A stretch of DNA of 64,000 nt, from contig OZ316892.1 in NCBI GenBank assembly GCA_973895155.1, positions 20,894,001-20,958,000 of the forward strand, given 5' to 3'. Origin of the DNA: Marsupella aquatica. Taxonomy: Eukaryota > Marchantiophyta. Shown here one piece after another: positions 58,960 to 64,000 of this stretch (positions within the stretch are counted from its first letter, which is position 1; every line of letters begins with the position of its first letter). The notes under the pieces are model-generated. The model made no database searches, was not told where the DNA came from, and saw only the letters and a list, made by a program, of their open reading frames with translations. A program made the translations under genes and the position numbers.

Positions 58960-60150
58960 TTCGACACTTTATTAGCTTTTTGCCACATTTGCTAGGAATG
59001 ATGAGGATCTTGGACCATTTGTGACAATTTTTGTTCATCTTTCTTGGTTTTTAGGGGTTTTTTTTTACTCAGTTTCTTTTGCATTTTGTTTTGGCATGTC
59101 CACTTGATACCTCTTTTGTTTATTCTTTTGTATTCTATTTGGCCCTTTTCTGCAAAAAATTTGTGTACTTTTTAATTTTAATTTAATTTTTAATTTGTTT
59201 TGCAATACTTGAGTGTATTGTGTTAAACCTTTTGCAATACTTGAGCAGAATGCACTACGTTTACTTCCATCTGCAGACCTTCAAGTGTGTCTTCGAGTAG
59301 AATATTTAAAATCGAGCTCATTAGCGGCACATGTTTTTTTGCAATGCTTGAGAAGAATGCACTGACTTTGACTTCCCTCAGACCTTGCAGTTTCCACTTT
59401 CTTCGAGTTTCATATTTGAGTTGTTACACACTGTGCTCTACTGTAGGTTTTTCCTTTTCTATCTGGTCTTCGATTATACTCATCAGAATCTTTTGAGAGT
59501 CAGACATGAAAACACTAGAAAAGCCAAATGTCTGATGCCATCAGTTCAAATTATGGCGGCCAAAGTTGCTCCAAAGCAACAAACAATGTGCTAGGACAAT
59601 TCTGGTTCTCGGATCTATCGATGCTTCGGATATCCCGACCTGCGATTGGCCACTTGAGAAAAGTTCAATGTCACTTACGCTAGAGCTTCTCCTTACATTG
59701 GGTCCCATTGCTTCCGTTTCCCTCTGCGACCTGCCTTGTCGGTTTGTACCCGATAGTAAATTAATGGATATCAGCGGAATTCTCGACGCACGGGATAAGA
59801 GAATTGAGATTCACGCATGCTGCATGCCTATAGATCTCCGTGAGCACCCGCTTGAAGTCCAATTGAAGCAATCTGGAATCGATCGATGCATTTACTATAG
59901 CTAGGATAGAATTGGTAACTAGTCAGTTGAGAAATTGAGTTTGAGTTTCGAGCTAGTATGCTGTTTAGATCTCGGTGGGCATCCACTTCGGAACGGTGAC
60001 CACGTCTGTGGAGGGTGCCAGAAAGAGTTGGAGTTTGGAGTTTCAAAAATCTTGTCGCGGCGGGACAGCTGATGAGGGGCAAGGGAGACAATTCAACTGC
60101 GGAAGATATTTGAAGATATTTGAGGAACAAATCGATTTCGGAGACGGTCG
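58960..60150. other. Stretch without a recognised gene
   Basis: T-rich to 59,200, then mixed sequence. A duplicated TGTGTTAAACCTTTTGCAAT motif occurs near 57,511 and 59,220, on either side of the LINE remnant. One 112-codon plus frame (59566-59904) has no family resemblance. Confidence 0.4.
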
Positions 60151-60610
60151 GATGCTCGAGGAGTTTTCGCGCTCGAGTTTTTCAGTTATCGCGCAACTCC
60201 GCAATCTAGGTGCTGGGAGAGATCGGAGAGGGAGAGGGATTTTATGCTAGGGACCGAGATCGGATCCCTTTCTCACAAATTCAGAGATTCAGGGAGAACG
60301 GTGAGCCTCAGCTGCTACTACCGAGACGAAAGAAAGTGCCGGCGGATGTGAATTGGGTTCTTCTTCCCTGGGAAAGAGAGGATGCCCGAGAGGTTTTTGC
60401 GCTCGAGTGTTTCAATTATCGCACAACTCCGCAATCTAGGTGCTGGGAGAGATCGGAGAGGGAGAGGGATTTTATGCTAGGGACCGAGATTGGATCCCTT
60501 TCTCACAATTTCAGAGATTCAGGGAGAACGGTGAGCATCAGCTGCTACTACCGAGACGAAAGAAGCGCCGGCGGTGTGAATTGGGTTCTTCTTGCCTGGG
60601 AAGGAGAAGT
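60151..60610. repeat. 230-bp tandem duplication
   Basis: Copy 1 is 60151-60380 and copy 2 is 60381-60610 (landmark GCTGGGAGAGATCGGAGAGG at 60212 and 60442). Copies are close to identical. Because 230 is not a multiple of three, the open frame running through both reads them in different frames and is unlikely to be coding. The GC-rich, purine-rich make-up and position just upstream of a tentative gene make a duplicated promoter or leader possible. Confidence 0.88.
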
Positions 60611-60626
60611 TAGATAGGAACTGTAC

Positions 60627-63600
60627 GTGGGTGCCCTCAATTTTGGACTTGGAGATCCTTCGTTCTGGATCGGCAGATTTGAATCTGAAGGTGACGAGCG
60701 ACTTGACCCAGTAGAAGTGTCATGGAGCGAACCATTAGGTCCAGAGATGCTGCTCTCTGGTGAATATGTAAGTGATGCATGGCCATGTTCAGGAATTCAG
60801 GGTTTGCAAAGACTGTACTAAGCTCAATTGAGGCCCAGTCCATCGAGTCATTAATTTATGCTTGATGGGTTTCTGCTAGCTTCCGAGCATTGTCCGGGGC
60901 ATTGTCATGAAACGAATTGGCGGCCAGAGGATGACCCAGCAGTCGACTGGTGCGAATGATGCCCTGATTCAAAAAATCAAACTGCGATGGAACACCCTAG
61001 TTCGACAAATCAAAGCACGAAAGTGGACGCTGTCTTATTTTTGCTGGCATAGCTCTCTTTCTGGTTTTACCCTGGGTATCCCCAGTGTTGGGATGGCGAC
61101 GAGCTCTAGGTGAGCATCCTCTTTCGCAGGATAAGATTGTGAAGCAGGTCACAACCGTCTTTGAGTCACTTCCTTGCTGAACTTAATGTATGCATCACGT
61201 TTCACTTGAAGAGGTTACCCACTTCTCGTTGCTCGATCGAGCGTCCAACGAAATTTTCTGTCTCTGTGGACAGTGTATGGAAGTACGATACGAGATGATG
61301 AAACGAATTGGGAGCCGCTGACAACAAGGACAGCTGAATGGGAGACTCCCCGTGCGGTTCAAGAAACAAACGACCAAAACTGGGTTGGTCTCGAGAAGAT
61401 GCGCAAACACCGAGCGGTCGGGTCGTTGTGGTGGGACGAGAGAGCGGAGCAGTACTTCATATCCAAATTGGAGGAGAGCCAGTTCCCAGCAGACTGTTCT
61501 CAAGCGCACTGGATTGCCCACCCAGAGTGGTATGCAGGTACTTGTTGCTGACTCTCTATATTTGATTTGTTATCTTTGATTTGTTTCCCAGAATCACAGA
61601 CCGGCGTCGATGTTGCAATATGTTGACATCTTGGGAGTCCTACCTCTGTTCGTGGTTTACAAGCTCTCGTCCAGAAGATTGCTTTTCGTGGTTTCCTTGC
61701 TCAACTTAAATATTTTAAAACTTTTTGAAGTTTGACCCGTTTCTAATTTGGAACCTATCCAAAAGACACGCGTGGCCGATACATTTGGAAAAAAGAATCC
61801 GACATTCAGTCCGTAGATGCATGTCTGAACATAATGGTATGAAAGCTGTTTACTGTAATGCTGGCGATGATGTCGGGGTTGAATTACTGTGGTTGTCAAC
61901 CCGTTGTACGCTGCATCCTTCAAGGGGTAGAAAGACCGGATTAAGCTAGGTTAGGCTAGCTAGGGTTGGCTCCGACCATGAGAACTACAGCTTCAAATAC
62001 GATCAGGGAGCTCGAATGGTGCCTAATTTCTACAGAATACCTCGAAGCTAACGTGTAGCCCCAGTAGCTCACGGATAATCTTTACGGAGTACACTTTCAG
62101 AGTTAAATTTTCTCAGGTGCTATTCATGAGCTTATCGATTGGTCGTTTGGGTACAACTGCTCTCTTGCAGTTTGAATCAGGTCTCCCTATGATTGAGAGG
62201 ATTGGGAACTCGAGATTTTGTTCAACATTATTCCTATGCTTTACGAGAGGACATTCGATAAAATTTATTTATTTCAGCGATATGGTGTCCCATTGGAGCA
62301 ATAGGATTCGGAGAGTGGTCCCAGTAATGTAGATCGGTATCGTCAATGATGACAGTCTGACTTCAAAGTGGTACCCTGGGACCCCCATAGCCCGACAGCT
62401 ATCGATCACTTTCTGCATAGGTCAGCATCGGACAAATTGATCGATATGAAGTTTCTCTAAACACAGTAGTTCAAGGGAGTCATGACTACTCAGAAGTCGG
62501 AAGACGCATAGCAAACACTTAATTGTACTTATAGGAAGAGAAGAGTAGTCACGGGCAAAGCAAAGCCTCTTATCTGTGATGCTAAGTGTCACGCTACTAC
62601 TCTATGTGGGCCAACACTATGTGAGTAGCACGGTTCTGTGGACCCAACAGTACGTACAATCTTCCAGCGCGCTATGTGAGCAGCACCAAAGAGACTTGTC
62701 TCCACTCGTGTATTGAAAAGGATCGTTGCTAGGTTGATAACCGGAGATAAAGTGTGGGTAAAGAGCTCAACTAAAATACGTACAGTGTGAATCTAGCCTG
62801 ATTACTAAATTGACAGCTGGAAGTAAAAGTGTGGTAAGACAGTTAAACTAAAAACTAGTGCAAATCTACTTGCACTAGCTCGGGAAGATCGCGCGATATA
62901 TTGTCGATGGTTCCCAGTTGAGTTTGTGGATCGGATTAACTCAATTGGACGACTGTCACAACACATGTGAATAGTCACTCTAAGCACAGTTGGGTGTCAT
63001 ATAACGACCTAATTGTTTTTGCAGTTTCTTAAATTTTGTCATCTTATTGTCAAAATTCGATCATTTCGAGGTTATGAATTCTGCCCTAGCTGGCCATGCA
63101 CACATTCCTGATGCAAGTCAGACTAGCTAGGTGGTCTTACTTTTTGCGGCATTTTGCTTCCAGTATTTTCTTCGTGCGATTCATCGCAGACCTTGTAAAT
63201 AATGGTGTCCGTGCCGAACATGGTAGGATGTGGAGTTTTCTGTCGTAGGATAGCTTGACTCAATGTTCCAGATGCGTGGTTCAAAGGGCAGAAATAGGTC
63301 GGCGTGTGATTATTGTAACCTTCGATCTTTCTTAATATTGGATCGTTGTGAATTGCAGGCCTTCTGGCAGATCTACATATTTTCTCTGTCCCTCTATTTA
63401 TTTCAATGGTCCGGGGCCACACTCTTGTGCCCATCTCAGATTCGAAAGATCATCACGCTTTTGATGGTTGTGGCCCAAAGCTGTCCCACCTCAACATGCA
63501 GTGTTTCTTCAATGTGACTAACTGCAACCCGGCAGGAGACCAACCCAGATTGTTGCGTATCCTAAACACGCGAAGGGACGAGGAGAGAACGACATGGGAC

Positions 63601-63828
63601 GAATTGTTGATGGAAGGGGAGGGCTTCTTTTCACCAGGCGGGGTCACTGTCATTGAGTCTTGGAAGATGCCCGCTTGGACGACGGCGGTTTGCCTCGCCA
63701 ACACCGTTTTTTCATCCTACGTCGAGGCCTTCAATTATCACAAGTTTGCTCTATGGCATGCGATGGGCAATCATGGAAAGGTTGGCACTGTGACAGGCTC
63801 GAACACTACATGCCCCAGTAGCGAGCAG
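60627..63828 (+). CDS. Tentative multi-exon gene, unidentified
   Basis: Exon-like open segments with good splice signals: 60627-60767 (donor GTAAGT), 60880-61109 (acceptor TTTCTGCTAG, donor GTGAGC), about 61275-61537 (donor GTACTT) and about 63,440-63,828 (donor GTATGT). They encode FESEGDERLDPVEVSWSEP; RIGGQRMTQQSTGANDALIQ; VGSLWWDERAEQYFISKLEE; and TTWDELLMEGEGFFSPGGV with ESWKMPAWTTAVCLANTVF. The phases I assign do not all match, so exons are missing or the gene is damaged. The third segment (WWDE-AEQYF, HWIAHPEWYAG) looks the most protein-like. No family recognised. The gene probably runs past the right edge. Confidence 0.3.
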
Positions 63829-64000
63829 GTATGTTTCGCGACTCCAAATTTCATATTGAGCTTGCCCCAAGTCCGACGCGATGGTTGTTCTTGCTCTCGT
63901 TCTTGCTAAGGTCGGAGCCATAACGAGTTTTTAACAGGAACTGAAGATTGTCACTTCTAACCCCATCTTCTTGGATGTAAGATCAATGTGCTGTACTGTT

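Noticed and set aside
60210-60617. 135-codon frame across the 230-bp duplication
   Set aside because: The two copies are read in different frames, so the peptide is not duplicated as a protein would be.

Overview
The window looks like nuclear DNA of a green plant, probably a streptophyte outside the flowering plants. The grounds are spliced CACTA (En/Spm) transposase genes of the plant TNP2 type, plant-style GT-AG introns, a plant telomere-type TTTAGGG stretch, EDM2-like PHD fingers, and a very high share of mobile and repeated DNA. I cannot name the species. No rRNA, canonical tRNA or CRISPR was recognised.

Layout. (1) 1-12.2 kb, minus strand: the coding part of an autonomous-type CACTA element, with a clean three-exon TNP2 transposase (4550-8285, predicted 1,163 aa) and a downstream ORF1/TnpA-like gene (684-about 4415). 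GTGACT/AGTCAC repeats at the left edge suggest the element end lies just outside. Upstream on the same strand are two host-like fragments: a twin-BRCT protein broken by one TGA, and an EDM2-like multi-PHD protein broken by a frameshift. (2) 12.2-18.1 kb: no recognised gene, several diverged duplications. (3) 18.1-21.2 kb, minus: a second, divergent CACTA-superfamily transposase in three exons with one internal TAG. (4) 23,489-36,720: a 13.2-kb CACTA element defined by CACTAG termini and a TAA target duplication. It has subterminal regions packed with AATGAC/GTCATT words and a core with no recognised transposase. (5) 36.7-43.2 kb: an RPA-like OB-fold ORF, a possible tRNA-derived SINE and minisatellites.

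(6) 43.2-53.6 kb, plus strand, is the most unusual region. It holds a long multi-exon gene with consistent splice phases, carrying a SAM-like N-terminal domain, Lys-rich linkers, a ParB-like domain, a circularly permuted N4/N6-type DNA methyltransferase-like domain with an altered catalytic motif IV, an acidic linker and an FCP1/NIF (HAD) phosphatase-like domain. Matching splice phases tie the methyltransferase-like and phosphatase-like parts into one transcript unit, and an open frame interrupted only by a TGA ties the ParB-like part to the upstream Lys-rich exon. The copy is decayed: four premature stops and about five single-base frame changes. One intron holds GC-rich hairpins and another holds a roughly 158-bp tandem array.

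(7) 54.15-56.37 kb is an inverted, truncated copy of the left end of the 13.2-kb element, so the decayed gene lies between that element and an oppositely oriented CACTA terminus. (8) 56.6-64 kb: a fold-back repeat, the 3' part of a non-LTR retrotransposon carrying a perfect 32-bp inverted repeat, a 230-bp tandem duplication and a tentative multi-exon gene that I cannot identify.
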